Shown in pieces: positions 33,072-44,917 of a DNA stretch of 64,000 nucleotides. The translations under genes were made by a program, and so were the position numbers. The first letter of the stretch is position 1. Each line of letters starts with the position of its first letter. Origin of the DNA: Verrucomicrobiia bacterium. Lineage in GTDB: Bacteria > Verrucomicrobiota > Verrucomicrobiia > Limisphaerales > JAEYXS01. The notes beneath the pieces are model-generated. The model did not search any database. It was given only the letters and a program-made list of their open reading frames with translations, and was not told the origin of the DNA. The stretch spans positions 1 to 64,000 of the forward strand of contig DASWYF010000010.1 in NCBI GenBank assembly GCA_036405135.1, read 5' to 3'.

Positions 33072-33349
33072 TTTTAACCGGCGAAACCCTTCTTGCTTTC
33101 CTCAAGAACAGATTTTCAAATCACTCATGGATAACTAGTTACACCGGCCCCCGCATCCCAATGGCATCCTACACGGGCGTTCATCGCCACTTCAAGCATG
33201 CAATTTCCCGCAGATATGATGCTCCCCATCATTTCGTCATCTTAGGACATGCTCAGTTATCCGTCACTCCGGGTTAACCATCATTTTGGAAGGGCATGGC
33301 CCTTTTCCTGACATGATGTATCGTGGTTAAAATTATTTGAGGAACATCT

Positions 33350-33940
33350 ATGCGCTGCATATCTGCTTTGGCTGTCTTGGCTGCGACATTTTTTGCGACT
33401 TCATCGGTTCAGGCGGCGGACCACTATAAGATTGATCCTGCCCATAGTAGCATCACTTTTAGTGTACGCCATTTGGGCCTAGCCAATGTGAAAGGCCAGT
33501 TCAAGGAATTCACCGGTACCATCACCTTGGATGGCAGCAAGATCACTGAAGCGGCCGGAACGATCCAGGTGCAAAGCATCGATACCGGCGTGAAGCAGCG
33601 TGACGACCACCTCCGCACAGCCGATTTCTTCGATGCCACCAAGCATCCCGCCATCACCTTCAAGACCAAGAAGATCGAAACAGGTAAAGACGGTGCCGCC
33701 ACCTTGATCGCAGATTTCACCATGCGCGGCGTGACGAAGGAATTGAAACTGCCCGTCAAACTTTCCGGCCCTGCCAAAGACCCTTGGGGTAAAACGCGCA
33801 TCGGTCTGGAAGCCAAGACCAAGCTCAATCGCAAAGACTACGGCATCAATTACCATCAAGCGCTGGAGTCTGGAGTGCTTGCGGTGGCGGATGAAGTGGA
33901 GTTGGAGATCAATGCCGAGGCCGTCAAGGAAACGTCCTAG
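33350..33940 (+). CDS. YceI family periplasmic protein
   Basis: 196 residues. Signal peptide ~1-23 (ending SSVQAAD); the mature part begins HYKIDPAHSSITFSVRHLGLANVKGQFKEF, the clear YceI start, and continues with DHLRTADFFDATKHPAITFK and DFTMRGVTKELKLPV. YceI proteins are lipocalin-like barrels that bind isoprenoid-type lipids. TGAGGA stands seven bases before ATG 33350 and is one of the few good Shine-Dalgarno sites in this window. The gene stands alone. Confidence 0.95.
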   Translation: MRCISALAVLAATFFATSSVQAADHYKIDPAHSSITFSVRHLGLANVKGQFKEFTGTITLDGSKITEAAGTIQVQSIDTGVKQRDDHLRTADFFDATKHPAITFKTKKIETGKDGAATLIADFTMRGVTKELKLPVKLSGPAKDPWGKTRIGLEAKTKLNRKDYGINYHQALESGVLAVADEVELEINAEAVKETS

Positions 33941-34101
33941 CAGCGGGTTATCCTCCTCCGGCAACCACCACCCTTGCCCAAGTCGGGATTTGGATGGTCG
34001 TTTTTCTTCGTATCTTACAGGGCAGGCGATTCCATATCTTTTCACCCAATTTATTCCTGACAGGACGTAACAGGCCGCGTAGCTTCTTCTGAATCTGCAC
34101 T

Positions 34102-35838
34102 ATGAAATTCACCATAGGTAAGCGCATAGCTATCGGTTATGTCCTCGCAATAGTTGCTTTGATCATCCTGGGATTCACAGTTCACCAAAGCACCCAAGAG
34201 CTGGTTCAAAGCAATGAATTCACCAAAGAGACCTATCATTTGCTGCTCGAGGCAGAAGATGTTCTGGCTGATGTCAAAGATGCAGAACTGGGTTTGCGCG
34301 GTTATGTTGTGGCCAAGAACGAGCTTTTTTTGCAGCGTTTTGAAGAAGCCACCAATGCCTATAATTTGCACATAAAACACATCAGAGATATGGCGGCCAG
34401 CCATCCTGGGCTCAAAGAAAAAGTCGAGGAACTTGACAGGCAGGTCATTGCAAAGCTCGGCAAGATGAGTGTTCTGGTCCAGACTCGCAAAGATTCGGAA
34501 ACGAATGATGTCACCACCTTTTCCACCACGATCCTGGCGAGCAAAACAGAGCTGGATGGCATAAGGAAATCCGTCAGGGACATAATGGATGAAGGAAACA
34601 GAGAACTGGATGACCGCCAGAAAAAGGCGAAAACTTCTGCTGACAACTCCGAGTTGACGATTCTTTGGGGCACGGCCATTGCCACTCTGTTGCTTGTGGT
34701 CATCGGCGTCGGGATAACTAACAGCATCTCCAGGCCGCTTGGCCAAGTCACCGCCGTGGCCAACCAGATCGCCACTGGCGACATCAGCGTCGCCATCAAC
34801 ACTACGGCACGCGAGGACGAGATCGGTGAGCTTACCAATGCCTTTGCGCGGATGTCTGTGAATCTGCGCCAAGCTGCTGAAACCACCCGCGAGATTGCCG
34901 CCGGCAACCTCACCGTGAGTGTCCGTGCCCTGTCGGAGAAGGATGTCGTCGGCAATGCCTTGGCCGATATGACTAAAAACCTCGGCGGCCTTATCGGCCA
35001 GGTTCAACGCTCTGGCATCCAGGTGAACACTTCCGTCGCCGAGATCGCTGCCACGGCCAAGCAACAACAGGCCACCGCCACCGAGATCGCCGGTACAACC
35101 GCTGAGATCGGTGCTACATCCCGCCAGATCTCCGCCACCAGCCAGGAATTGGTGAAGACGATGAACGAAGTCGCGGGTGTCGCCGTTGAGACCACTCAAC
35201 TCGCTGGTGCCGGTCGTCAGAGCCTGAACCGCATGGAAGTCACCATGGGGCAGCTCGTCGAAGCCGCTGGAACCATCAACAGCCGCCTCGCTGTGTTGAA
35301 CGAAAAAGCGGGCAACATCAATCAGGTCGTTACTACGATCAACAAGGTCGCCGATCAAACGAACCTGCTCTCTCTAAACGCTGCCATCGAAGCTGAAAAG
35401 GCTGGTGAATACGGCCGCGGCTTCGCCGTGGTCGCGACCGAGATCCGCCGTCTCGCCGATCAAACCGCCGTTGCTACCTATGACATCGAGCAGATGGTAA
35501 AGGAGATGCAGACCGCGGTGAGCGCGGGCGTGATGAGCATGGATAAATTCTCTGAGGAAGTCCGGCGTGGCGTGGATGAAGTCGGCAAGGTTGGCAAGCA
35601 ACTCGCTCAGATCATCGAGCAGGTACAGGCACTCGCGCCGCGGTTCGACTCTGTGAATGACGGCATGCAGACTCAATCCACCGGCGCACAACAGATCAGC
35701 GAAGCGCTCACGCAACTCAGCGATGCCGTGCAACAAACTGCCGAGTCCCTGCGTCAATCGAATGCCGCTATCGAACAGTTGAACGATGCCGCCTCCGGCC
35801 TGCGCACGAGCGTGACGCGGTTCAAGGTGTTAAGCTAG
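34102..35838 (+). CDS. Methyl-accepting chemotaxis protein (WspA-like)
   Basis: 578 residues. Helix 1 (~10-27), an outside CHASE3-like domain (~28-185; [15 protein letters not shown] fits), helix 2 (~192-210), HAMP (~211-265), a second HAMP-like segment, then the long coiled coil with [19 protein letters not shown]-type hairpin ([20 protein letters not shown]) and [16 protein letters not shown]. It receives a signal outside and controls the CheA of this operon. First of seven genes that overlap or abut in the order of the Wsp system of Pseudomonas, where WspA responds to surface growth. Confidence 0.93.
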   Translation: MKFTIGKRIAIGYVLAIVALIILGFTVHQSTQELVQSNEFTKETYHLLLEAEDVLADVKDAELGLRGYVVAKNELFLQRFEEATNAYNLHIKHIRDMAASHPGLKEKVEELDRQVIAKLGKMSVLVQTRKDSETNDVTTFSTTILASKTELDGIRKSVRDIMDEGNRELDDRQKKAKTSADNSELTILWGTAIATLLLVVIGVGITNSISRPLGQVTAVANQIATGDISVAINTTAREDEIGELTNAFARMSVNLRQAAETTREIAAGNLTVSVRALSEKDVVGNALADMTKNLGGLIGQVQRSGIQVNTSVAEIAATAKQQQATATEIAGTTAEIGATSRQISATSQELVKTMNEVAGVAVETTQLAGAGRQSLNRMEVTMGQLVEAAGTINSRLAVLNEKAGNINQVVTTINKVADQTNLLSLNAAIEAEKAGEYGRGFAVVATEIRRLADQTAVATYDIEQMVKEMQTAVSAGVMSMDKFSEEVRRGVDEVGKVGKQLAQIIEQVQALAPRFDSVNDGMQTQSTGAQQISEALTQLSDAVQQTAESLRQSNAAIEQLNDAASGLRTSVTRFKVLS

Positions 35839-35844
35839 TGAGTG

Positions 35845-36333
35845 ATGACGGCCGATCGGCCTCCCATGCTACTGCTTTGTTTTGAAGTCGAAGGTGATGC
35901 TTATGGCCTGCCTGCACGGGCCATCAAGCAAGTGCTGCCCTTGGTCCGCCTCAAGCGCCTGCCCGGCGCGCCTGCTGCAGTGGCCGGTCTGCTAAATTAT
36001 CGCACGCAAGTCATCCCGGTCCTAGATGTGCGCCAGATGCTCGCCGGTCAACCCAGCGTCTTCCGCCTCAGCACCCGCGTGCTCATCGTGGAATGTGCTG
36101 CGGCTGTCGGCAGCAATGGTTTGCTCGGCCTCATCGTTGAGCGCGCCACGCACACCTTGTCTGTAGAAGATTCCAAGTTTGATCCCGCACCCGTCCATGT
36201 GGCGGACAGTCCGTATCTCGGACCCGTCGCCCAGGTCGATGGCCGGTTGCTGCAACGCGTCGAGCCCGATGCCTTGCTCACCCCCGAGATTGTCGCCGCT
36301 TTAACGCAAGCGGCAACCGTTGAAAGCGCATGA
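35845..36333 (+). CDS. CheW-like coupling protein (WspB position)
   Basis: 162 residues from ATG 35845 (a GTG three bases earlier is equally possible). One CheW domain: LCFEVEGDAYGLPARAIKQVLPL, then VAGLLNYRTQVIPVLDVRQML and LIVEC. It links the receptor to the CheA kinase. The start is a few bases after the receptor stop, and its end overlaps the CheR gene as ATGA. The second operon CheW differs by a Cys-rich N-terminus, as WspB and WspD differ in Pseudomonas. Confidence 0.9.
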   Translation: MTADRPPMLLLCFEVEGDAYGLPARAIKQVLPLVRLKRLPGAPAAVAGLLNYRTQVIPVLDVRQMLAGQPSVFRLSTRVLIVECAAAVGSNGLLGLIVERATHTLSVEDSKFDPAPVHVADSPYLGPVAQVDGRLLQRVEPDALLTPEIVAALTQAATVESA

Positions 36334-37646
36334 ACCTCGAAGCTTTCTCCGCCATTCTCCAACGCAGCAGCGGGCTTCAGCTCGATACGGTGGGCCGCCA
36401 AGGCGTGCAGAACGCGATCGAGGAACGCTGCCGCCGTCTGGGTTTGGAGAAGCCGGAAGACTATTTGCAGATGCTGGAGCAGGATGGCGAAGAGCGCCAG
36501 CGGTTGGTGGAAGTCGCCGTCATTCCCGAGACATGGTTCTGGCGCGATCCTAAAGCCTTTGAAGCACTCTCCAAAATGGCTGTCGAACGCATTGCGCAGA
36601 AACCTAATCTGCCAGTTCGTGTGTTGAGCATCCCGTGCTCCACTGGTGAAGAGGCTTACACGATTGTCGCCGCATTGACAGAAGCGGGACTCACAGCGGA
36701 ACAGTTCGTTGTCGATGCCGTGGACATCAGCCGCAACTCGCTGCTCGCCGCGCAAGCCGCTCTCTATCGCGCCTATTCCTTCCGCAATGTGCCGGAAGTG
36801 TTTCACGAAAAATATTTCAAGCGGGAAGGGGACTGTTGGCGCCTCACCGCTGAATGGCGTCAGGCCGTGCGTTTCCGTCAGGGCAACTTGCTGACCATGG
36901 AAAATTTCATAGGCACTGCGCCCTATGATTTCATTTTCTGCCGCAATCTGTTGATCTATTTTTCGCGCGAAGATCAGGCGCGTGCCCTGAAAAACCTCAC
37001 CTCGCTGCTGCAACCGGAAGGCGTGTTCTTCGCCGGACCGGGTGAAGGCGGGGTGATGATGAGTTCCGGCTTTCATCCCTTGCGCATGTCGCATGCCTTC
37101 GCCTTCCGCCGCATGTCCGCTGCGGAAGCTCGTAATAGAGCATTAGCCGATGGCGCTCCAGTCCCTGCATCTCCCCAAAAGCCTGCTCCCTCATTGGTGA
37201 AAGCCCGCGCAGCGCAGACGACGAGATTGCGACAGGAAGTCAAAAATCCCCCAGCACGTCCGACGGCCTCTCCGCATCCGTCACCAGAGAAAGCAGCTCC
37301 CGCGACGGTCGAACCCATTTTGGAGCAAGTCCGAAAAATGGCGGATACCGGAGATGCTACGGGTGCGGAAGAAAAACTTCGCGCCATGCTCGCTGGCGGA
37401 AGCAATGACCCTGATGCGTTTTATCTGATGGGCCTGCTGCAGGATGTCCGTGGTGATGCCGTTGGTGCCATCACGAGCTATCGCAAAGTGCTCTATCTCG
37501 CGCCGGATCATCATGAGGCCATGACGCATCTTGCGCTCCTCCTCGAATCCCGGGGTGATCATGCGGAAGCTGAACGACTGCATGGTCGTGCCGCGCGTAT
37601 CCAGAAGAAAACCGGAGCCCGCTCCGCAACCAGGGTTAACGCGTGA
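36330..37646 (+). CDS. CheR methyltransferase with TPR tail (WspC-like)
   Basis: 438 residues. The CheR domain (~1-270) has IPETWFWRDPKAFEAL, RVLSIPCSTGEEAYTI (SAM-binding), VDAVDISRNSL, and FIFCRNLLIYF. A Pro/Ala-rich linker (~285-330) leads to about three TPR units (DPDAFYLMGLLQDVRGDAVG, then AITSYRKVLYLAPDHHEA). It methylates receptor glutamates for adaptation; the TPR part probably brings it to the receptor array. ATGA overlap with CheW upstream and GTGA overlap with the second CheW downstream. Confidence 0.92.
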   Translation: MNLEAFSAILQRSSGLQLDTVGRQGVQNAIEERCRRLGLEKPEDYLQMLEQDGEERQRLVEVAVIPETWFWRDPKAFEALSKMAVERIAQKPNLPVRVLSIPCSTGEEAYTIVAALTEAGLTAEQFVVDAVDISRNSLLAAQAALYRAYSFRNVPEVFHEKYFKREGDCWRLTAEWRQAVRFRQGNLLTMENFIGTAPYDFIFCRNLLIYFSREDQARALKNLTSLLQPEGVFFAGPGEGGVMMSSGFHPLRMSHAFAFRRMSAAEARNRALADGAPVPASPQKPAPSLVKARAAQTTRLRQEVKNPPARPTASPHPSPEKAAPATVEPILEQVRKMADTGDATGAEEKLRAMLAGGSNDPDAFYLMGLLQDVRGDAVGAITSYRKVLYLAPDHHEAMTHLALLLESRGDHAEAERLHGRAARIQKKTGARSATRVNA

Positions 37647-38326
37647 GCCGAAATATTTCTGACACAACACCGGTTGCCGGTGAGAAACTCAACAGTTGCT
37701 GGAAGAATATCGGCGTCTGGGGCGATCGCAGTTGCCCGGAATTGCAGAAGGTTGGTCATTGCTACAACTGCGGCGTGTTCACGCAGGCCGCCCGACAGTT
37801 GCAGGACCGTCCCGTGCCTCCGGATTATCTGGAAGAATGGACGAAGCATCTCGCCCAACCCGCCGTAGATAAAAAACAAGCCACGGTTTCATGGCTCGCC
37901 TTCCGCGTCGGTGCTGAACGATTGGCTTTACCGCTGGCTAACGTGGTCGAAGTCACGGAAGAACGCCCCATTCATCATCTGCCACATCGTCGCAATCCCG
38001 TGTTGCGCGGCCTGATCAATGTGCGCGGTGAATTGATCGTCTGTGTTTCTCTCGGTGCGTTGCTCGGTGTTGAGCCTGCGAAAGAAGAAGCCAAGTTGCG
38101 TCGTCGTGTGCTCGTGCTCCAAGGCCGTCACGGCCGCTATTGCATGGTCGCTGATGAAGTGACCGGCACGCTCGCTGTGGCCGCGAATGAATTGCAGCCT
38201 TTGCCCGCCACCTTGAGCCGTGCCCAGGCGCATCATACGGAATCCATGTTGAACCGCGATGGTGTTTGGATTGGTTGCCTGTCTGCGGGCCGTTTGTTTG
38301 CCGCTTTAGATGATGTCATCAAATAA
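37643..38326 (+). CDS. CheW-like protein with Cys-rich N-terminus (WspD-like)
   Basis: 227 residues from GTG 37643, which overlaps the CheR stop. The N-terminal 45 residues contain NSCWKNIGVWGDRSCPEL and GHCYNCGVF: four cysteines and the same NCW..IGV.GD.SCPEL..H..CxxC layout as WspD of Pseudomonas (recalled). The CheW domain follows (~80-220: WLAFRVGAERLALPLANVVE, RGLINVRGELIVCVSLGALL). The cysteines may bind a metal. Stop TAA shares a base with the CheA start. Confidence 0.9.
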   Translation: MSRNISDTTPVAGEKLNSCWKNIGVWGDRSCPELQKVGHCYNCGVFTQAARQLQDRPVPPDYLEEWTKHLAQPAVDKKQATVSWLAFRVGAERLALPLANVVEVTEERPIHHLPHRRNPVLRGLINVRGELIVCVSLGALLGVEPAKEEAKLRRRVLVLQGRHGRYCMVADEVTGTLAVAANELQPLPATLSRAQAHHTESMLNRDGVWIGCLSAGRLFAALDDVIK

Positions 38327-40650
38327 TGAGCACTGACTTCAATGACATGTCGATGTTCGACCTCTTCCGCATGGAAGCGGAGAGCCAGACATTGACGCTG
38401 ACGAACCAGTTGCTCGCGCTGGAGCAGGACGCGCGTTCGCCAGCCGCCTTGGAATCCGCCATGCGCGCCGCGCATTCTTTGAAAGGGGCAGGGCGCATCA
38501 TCGGTCTGGATGCCGTGGTCGCCGTCGCACACAACATGGAAGACTGCCTCGTCGCGGCGCAGAATGGCAAGATAGTGCTCGAACCGGCGCAGATCGATGA
38601 CTTGCTCGGCGGTGTGGATCTGCTCAACCAGATTGCCAATACGAAGGAAAGTGAGCAATCGCGATGGACGAAAGATTCTCCCGAAGTGACGACGTTCGTG
38701 GATCGCATGAGGCAGATCACGAGCGGCAAGAAAGAAACGCCCAAAGCGGAAGCTCCGATCGCAGCTCCTGTCGAGACGGTTAAGCCTGTCGCCGCTCCAG
38801 TTGCCTCTGTTCCGCCTTCTCCTGTAACGCCGACACTACAACCTGCCGCCAGTCCGGCAGTGGCGAAGACCGTTGCAGATAAAGAACCTTCTTCGCCCAG
38901 CGTGGATGCCGATCGCGCCTTGCGGGTCACGGCGGCAAACCTGAACCGCCTGCTCGGTCTCGCTGCGCAAACACGTATCGATTCCCGTCAATTACCCTCG
39001 CAGATCGAGGCCTGCCAGCGCCTGCGTCGCTCGCACGATGACATCTACCGACTGTTGGAGAACATGCGTCTGTCTTCCAGCCAGCAGATGGAGATCGATT
39101 CCTCCAATCAGCTTGGCAATGTGCTCACGCAGATCTCGCGCTATCGCGAGCAAGTCATCGAACAACTGACTGAGCTGGATGCCTTAGCACTGCGTCTGGG
39201 CAATCATGCGGAACGTCTCTATCACGAAACACTTTCCATCCGCATGCGCCCGTTTGCCGATGGCACGCAAGGCTACCCGCGTCTCGTGCGCGACATCTCG
39301 CGTCAGTTGGGCAAGGAAGTGCAGTTCGAACTGCGTGGTGGCGATACCACTGTGGATCGCGAAGTGCTGGAAAAGCTGGAAGCACCGCTCACTCAGCTTC
39401 TCCGCAACGCCCTCGATCACGGCATGGAGACACCTTCCGAACGACAATCCAATGGCAAGTCTCCATCCGGCATCATCACTCTCGAAGCCCGTCATCACGC
39501 GGGCCGCTTGGAAGTGACCGTTTCCGATGATGGTCGTGGCATCGATCACGATCGCCTGCGGGCGACCGTTGCCGCTCGCGGCCTTTCCGCTGGCGATACC
39601 GTAAAAACATTGTCCGAAGCCGAGTTGCTCGAGTTCCTTTTCCTCCCCGGCTTCTCGATGAAGGAACACGTGACGGAGATTTCCGGTCGCGGTGTCGGTT
39701 TGGACGTCGTGCGGAACACCTTGCGCGATCTGCGCGGCACCATCCGCATCGTCACCGCGCTGGGCAAGGGCACACGCTTCATCCTCACGCTACCGCTCAC
39801 ACTTTCCATTGTGCGCGTGCTGTTGGTGGAAGTGGCGGGAGAGAAATACGCCTTCCCGCTTGCGAACTTGCAGAACATCTTGCACGTCTCGGCGCAAGAC
39901 TTGCAAACGCTCGAAGGCCGCACTTGCTTCACGCTGAACGGCACACAGATCGGCCTGCTGTCCGCCCGCCAAGTGCTTGAATTAGATAACGCCGGTTGGC
40001 CGGAAACCCTTTCCGTGATCGTCATCGGTTCAGGAACGGACCGCTACGGCCTCGTGATGGACAAAGTGCTTTGCGAAACCGAACTCGTCGTGCAACCGCT
40101 TGATCCGCGCTTGGGCAAGGTGCAGGACATCGCCTCGGGCGCATTGACTGAAGAAGGTGAACCAGTGCTCATCTTCGATGTGGAAGATCTGCTCCGCACC
40201 GTAGAACGTCTCGTCGGCACCGGCAGCATCGTCGCCGCGACGAAGACGACTGCGACCGCTGCTCGCAGCACCAAGCGGCGTATCCTCGTGGTGGATGATT
40301 CTCTCACCGTGCGCGAACTCGAGCGCAAGCTCCTGCTTAGTCGAGGTTATCACGTTGAGGTGGCTGTCGATGGCATGGATGGTTGGAATGCCGTGCGCTC
40401 CGGTCATTTCGATCTCGTGCTGACGGATGTGGACATGCCGCGCATGAACGGCATCGAGCTCGTCACGCTCATCAAACGCGACAATCGCTTGCGCGATATG
40501 CCAGTGATGATCGTCTCCTATAAAGACCGCGAGGAAGACCGTCGCGCGGGCTTGGAGGCAGGCGCGGATTATTATCTGACGAAAGGCAGCTTCCACGATG
40601 ACACCTTACTGCAAGCTGTGAGCGACTTGATCGGGGAGGCGAACGCATGA
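38326..40650 (+). CDS. CheA-type kinase with receiver (WspE-like)
   Basis: 774 residues. HPt domain with H50 (MRAAH50SLKGAG), a Pro/Ala-rich linker (~130-190), dimerisation helices, HATPase (LLRNALDHGMETPSERQ, VSDDGRGIDHDRLR, FSMKEHVTEISGRGVGLDVV), a CheW-like domain (LPLTLSIVRVLLVEVAGEKY), and a C-terminal receiver with D701 (VLTDVDMP). It receives the signal from the MCP and phosphorylates the CheB and hybrid-kinase receivers. As in Pseudomonas WspE a receiver is fused. ATGA overlap with cheB. Confidence 0.95.
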   Translation: MSTDFNDMSMFDLFRMEAESQTLTLTNQLLALEQDARSPAALESAMRAAHSLKGAGRIIGLDAVVAVAHNMEDCLVAAQNGKIVLEPAQIDDLLGGVDLLNQIANTKESEQSRWTKDSPEVTTFVDRMRQITSGKKETPKAEAPIAAPVETVKPVAAPVASVPPSPVTPTLQPAASPAVAKTVADKEPSSPSVDADRALRVTAANLNRLLGLAAQTRIDSRQLPSQIEACQRLRRSHDDIYRLLENMRLSSSQQMEIDSSNQLGNVLTQISRYREQVIEQLTELDALALRLGNHAERLYHETLSIRMRPFADGTQGYPRLVRDISRQLGKEVQFELRGGDTTVDREVLEKLEAPLTQLLRNALDHGMETPSERQSNGKSPSGIITLEARHHAGRLEVTVSDDGRGIDHDRLRATVAARGLSAGDTVKTLSEAELLEFLFLPGFSMKEHVTEISGRGVGLDVVRNTLRDLRGTIRIVTALGKGTRFILTLPLTLSIVRVLLVEVAGEKYAFPLANLQNILHVSAQDLQTLEGRTCFTLNGTQIGLLSARQVLELDNAGWPETLSVIVIGSGTDRYGLVMDKVLCETELVVQPLDPRLGKVQDIASGALTEEGEPVLIFDVEDLLRTVERLVGTGSIVAATKTTATAARSTKRRILVVDDSLTVRELERKLLLSRGYHVEVAVDGMDGWNAVRSGHFDLVLTDVDMPRMNGIELVTLIKRDNRLRDMPVMIVSYKDREEDRRAGLEAGADYYLTKGSFHDDTLLQAVSDLIGEANA

Positions 40651-41684
40651 GGATCGCCATCGTCAATGACATGCTGCTGGCTGTCGAAGCGCTTCGCCGC
40701 GTATTGACCGCTTCAGGACGTCATACCGTGGCGTGGGTGGCAGTGAACGGCGCGGAAGCAGTGGAAAAGTGTCGCAATGACCGCCCCGACCTCATCCTCA
40801 TGGACCTCATGATGCCGGTGATGGGTGGTGTGGAAGCCACGCGGCTCATCATGCAGAACAGTCCCTGTGCGATTCTGCTCGTGACTGCTTCGGTAGACAG
40901 TCATGTGTCCCAAGTTTTCCAAGGTCTTGGTGTAGGAGCATTGGATGCCGTGAACACTCCTGCGTTGTTCGATGCCGGGAAGAGCATGGAGTCCCAAGCG
41001 TTGCTCTACAAAGTGGACATGCTTGCCAAGCAGTTGCTGGCGCGCGGGTATCAACCGCCGGTTTCGACACTTCCGATGGCGCCGCCAGCCCCTAAGCCTG
41101 TGGCGGGAATTGTGGTTATTGGCGCTTCCGCTGGTGGTCCTGCTGCGCTTGCCACAGTCTTAGGGCAGCTTCCGTCAGATCTGCCTGCCGGAGTCGTCAT
41201 CGTGCAACATGTGGATGAGCAATTTACGTCCAGCATGGCCAGTTGGCTTTCCACCCAGTCCCGTTTGCCGGTTCGGCTGGCGCAGGAAGGGGAAAGTCCC
41301 GTTCCGGGCGTGGCTCTTTTGGCTGGAAAGTCACAGCATCTGGTGTTTAGCTCTGGACAAAATCTGTTGTATACTGAACATCCAGCCACGGCTATTTACC
41401 GGCCTTCGATCGATGTGTTTTTCAACAGCGTCTGCGATCACTGGTCGCGCCGCGTCGTCGGAGTAGTTTTGACGGGGATGGGTAGTGATGGTGCCAAAGG
41501 GCTGAAGCGTTTGCGCGAAACCGGTGCGCATACCATCGCTCAAGATCAGGCGACTTCGGCTGTTTACGGGATGCCGAAAGCCGCTGCTGCCTTGGGTGCC
41601 GCTGTGGATATCTTGCCGTTAGATGGGATCGCACCGGCGATCGAACGGCAGGTGCGCCGGTGGGCGGCCAATCCGAATTTTTAA
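40647..41684 (+). CDS. CheB methylesterase (WspF-like)
   Basis: 345 residues. Receiver (1-~120, D53 in LILMDLMMP) followed by the methylesterase domain with S161 (GAS161AGGP), H188 (VQH188VDEQ) and D281 (GMGSD281GAKG), the full catalytic triad. Phosphorylation by the CheA activates removal of methyl groups from the MCP. ATGA overlap with cheA. Stop at 41684 is five bases before the next gene. In Pseudomonas, loss of WspF locks the pathway on; here the equivalent role would set the level of the hybrid kinase. Confidence 0.95.
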   Translation: MRIAIVNDMLLAVEALRRVLTASGRHTVAWVAVNGAEAVEKCRNDRPDLILMDLMMPVMGGVEATRLIMQNSPCAILLVTASVDSHVSQVFQGLGVGALDAVNTPALFDAGKSMESQALLYKVDMLAKQLLARGYQPPVSTLPMAPPAPKPVAGIVVIGASAGGPAALATVLGQLPSDLPAGVVIVQHVDEQFTSSMASWLSTQSRLPVRLAQEGESPVPGVALLAGKSQHLVFSSGQNLLYTEHPATAIYRPSIDVFFNSVCDHWSRRVVGVVLTGMGSDGAKGLKRLRETGAHTIAQDQATSAVYGMPKAAAALGAAVDILPLDGIAPAIERQVRRWAANPNF

Positions 41685-41688
41685 TGTC

Positions 41689-43719
<2,031 letters not shown>

Positions 43720-43737
43720 GATCTTTTCAGTGAGTGT

Positions 43738-44421
43738 TCAGTGGCAATGAGGGCAGCCGCCCGCCGTAAGAACGGGGCTCACATAGGGAATCCCCAGCTC
43801 CATTCCCCGCAGGATGAGCAAGACGCCGAGCACCGCAAGGCTGATAGGCACCAGCCTCTGCAGTTTGAGATTCAGCATGCCTTGCAGTTTTCGTCCCGCC
43901 AATCCCATGCCCAGCATCACCGGCAATGTTCCCAGTCCAAACAGCGCCATGGAGAGCACACCCGATTGCAGACTGCCCGTTGCCGCCGCCGCAGTGGCCG
44001 CCACGTACACCAAGCCGCACGGTAGCAGCCCGTTCAAGGAACCCAGCAGAAAGAGCGAACCAAACGTGCGCTGTTGCAACAGCCGCCCGACGCTGGACTT
44101 CAACCACACCACACTCTTCGTGATCGGCAGACCCAAGCCCACCCGCAGCGAAGCCACCAAGCCCAGCAGAATGGCCACGCCTGCCACCAGCGACACCCAT
44201 TTCTGAAAACCCGCCAAGGCAAAGCTTTGGCCCAACAGCCCAAATACCGCGCCCAGCAACGTGTAAGTCAGGATGCGCCCGAGATTATACAACAAGCGGC
44301 CCAGCACGAAATCACCCCGCGTCTTGCCCGCCACTGGCAATGCCAGCGCCAAGGGACCGCACATGCCGGCACAATGCAGGCTGCCGACGAGTCCGAGCAT
44401 GAATGCGGTCCAAAGTTCCAT
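43738..44421 (-). CDS. TauE/SafE-like membrane protein of the cco operon
   Basis: 227 residues with about six hydrophobic helices. GLVGSLHCAGMCGPLALALP at the start and LLGSLNGLLPCGLVYVA later each hold a conserved Cys/Pro pair typical of the COG2836 sulfite-exporter-like/UreH-type proteins at the end of cco gene clusters; they are thought to act in copper supply to the oxidase. The C-terminus ends GGCPHCH, possibly metal-binding. It follows fixH by 10 bases, the last gene of the minus-strand operon. Confidence 0.85.
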   Translation of the reverse strand: MELWTAFMLGLVGSLHCAGMCGPLALALPVAGKTRGDFVLGRLLYNLGRILTYTLLGAVFGLLGQSFALAGFQKWVSLVAGVAILLGLVASLRVGLGLPITKSVVWLKSSVGRLLQQRTFGSLFLLGSLNGLLPCGLVYVAATAAAATGSLQSGVLSMALFGLGTLPVMLGMGLAGRKLQGMLNLKLQRLVPISLAVLGVLLILRGMELGIPYVSPVLTAGGCPHCH

Positions 44422-44431
44422 AACGGTCCCC

Positions 44432-44902
44432 TTACAGCTTGCCGACCAGCACCACCGATTGATCGAAGTAATACTCCGCCTCGCCCAGTCTCCAGCTCAC
44501 GCGCAGCTTCCACAGCCCGCCTTTGAGTTCGGAAGCATCGATGCGTTGCAACCCGCTCTCGTTCACCGCCAGCGTCAGCTTCTTGTCTAGGCTGGCATCG
44601 GAGGGGCGATACAATTGCACCTCACCCGTCGGTTTGCCGGTCGCATGTTCCGTCGGCAGCTTGAAAGTCAGGCTCGTCGTATCGGTGGTCACCGTGATAT
44701 CCTGACGCAACTGCGCGGTGCGGTTCACGCGGTCGATCTGCTGCTGATGGCGCAGCTCTTCCTCGTAATAATCCTTCCGCACCAGGTCCATGTTGTTACG
44801 CGTGGCTACCACGGCCCAAGCTGTCATCGCTGTGATGAAGATCACGAACCATGCGATGATGGCGTAGGGCCAAGGATTGCGTTTCACATTTTCTGTTTTC
44901 AT
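44432..44902 (-). CDS. ccoH: FixH family protein (CcoH)
   Basis: 156 residues. One N-terminal hydrophobic helix (YAIIAWFVIFITAMTAWAVV) and a mostly outside beta-rich domain (LTFKLPTEHATGKPTGEVQL, GLWKLRVSWRLGEAEYYFD). FixH/CcoH is needed for stable assembly of the cbb3 oxidase. The KDYYEEELRHQQQIDR segment after the helix is typical. It follows ccoG by 15 bases in the cco operon. Confidence 0.88.
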   Translation of the reverse strand: MKTENVKRNPWPYAIIAWFVIFITAMTAWAVVATRNNMDLVRKDYYEEELRHQQQIDRVNRTAQLRQDITVTTDTTSLTFKLPTEHATGKPTGEVQLYRPSDASLDKKLTLAVNESGLQRIDASELKGGLWKLRVSWRLGEAEYYFDQSVVLVGKL

Positions 44903-44917
44903 AAAAATCCTTTCATC

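Noticed and set aside
34051-35358. 435-codon frame antisense to the chemoreceptor
   Set aside because: The repetitive Asp/Gly/His-rich product is the shadow of the receptor coiled coil; the receptor has all family motifs.
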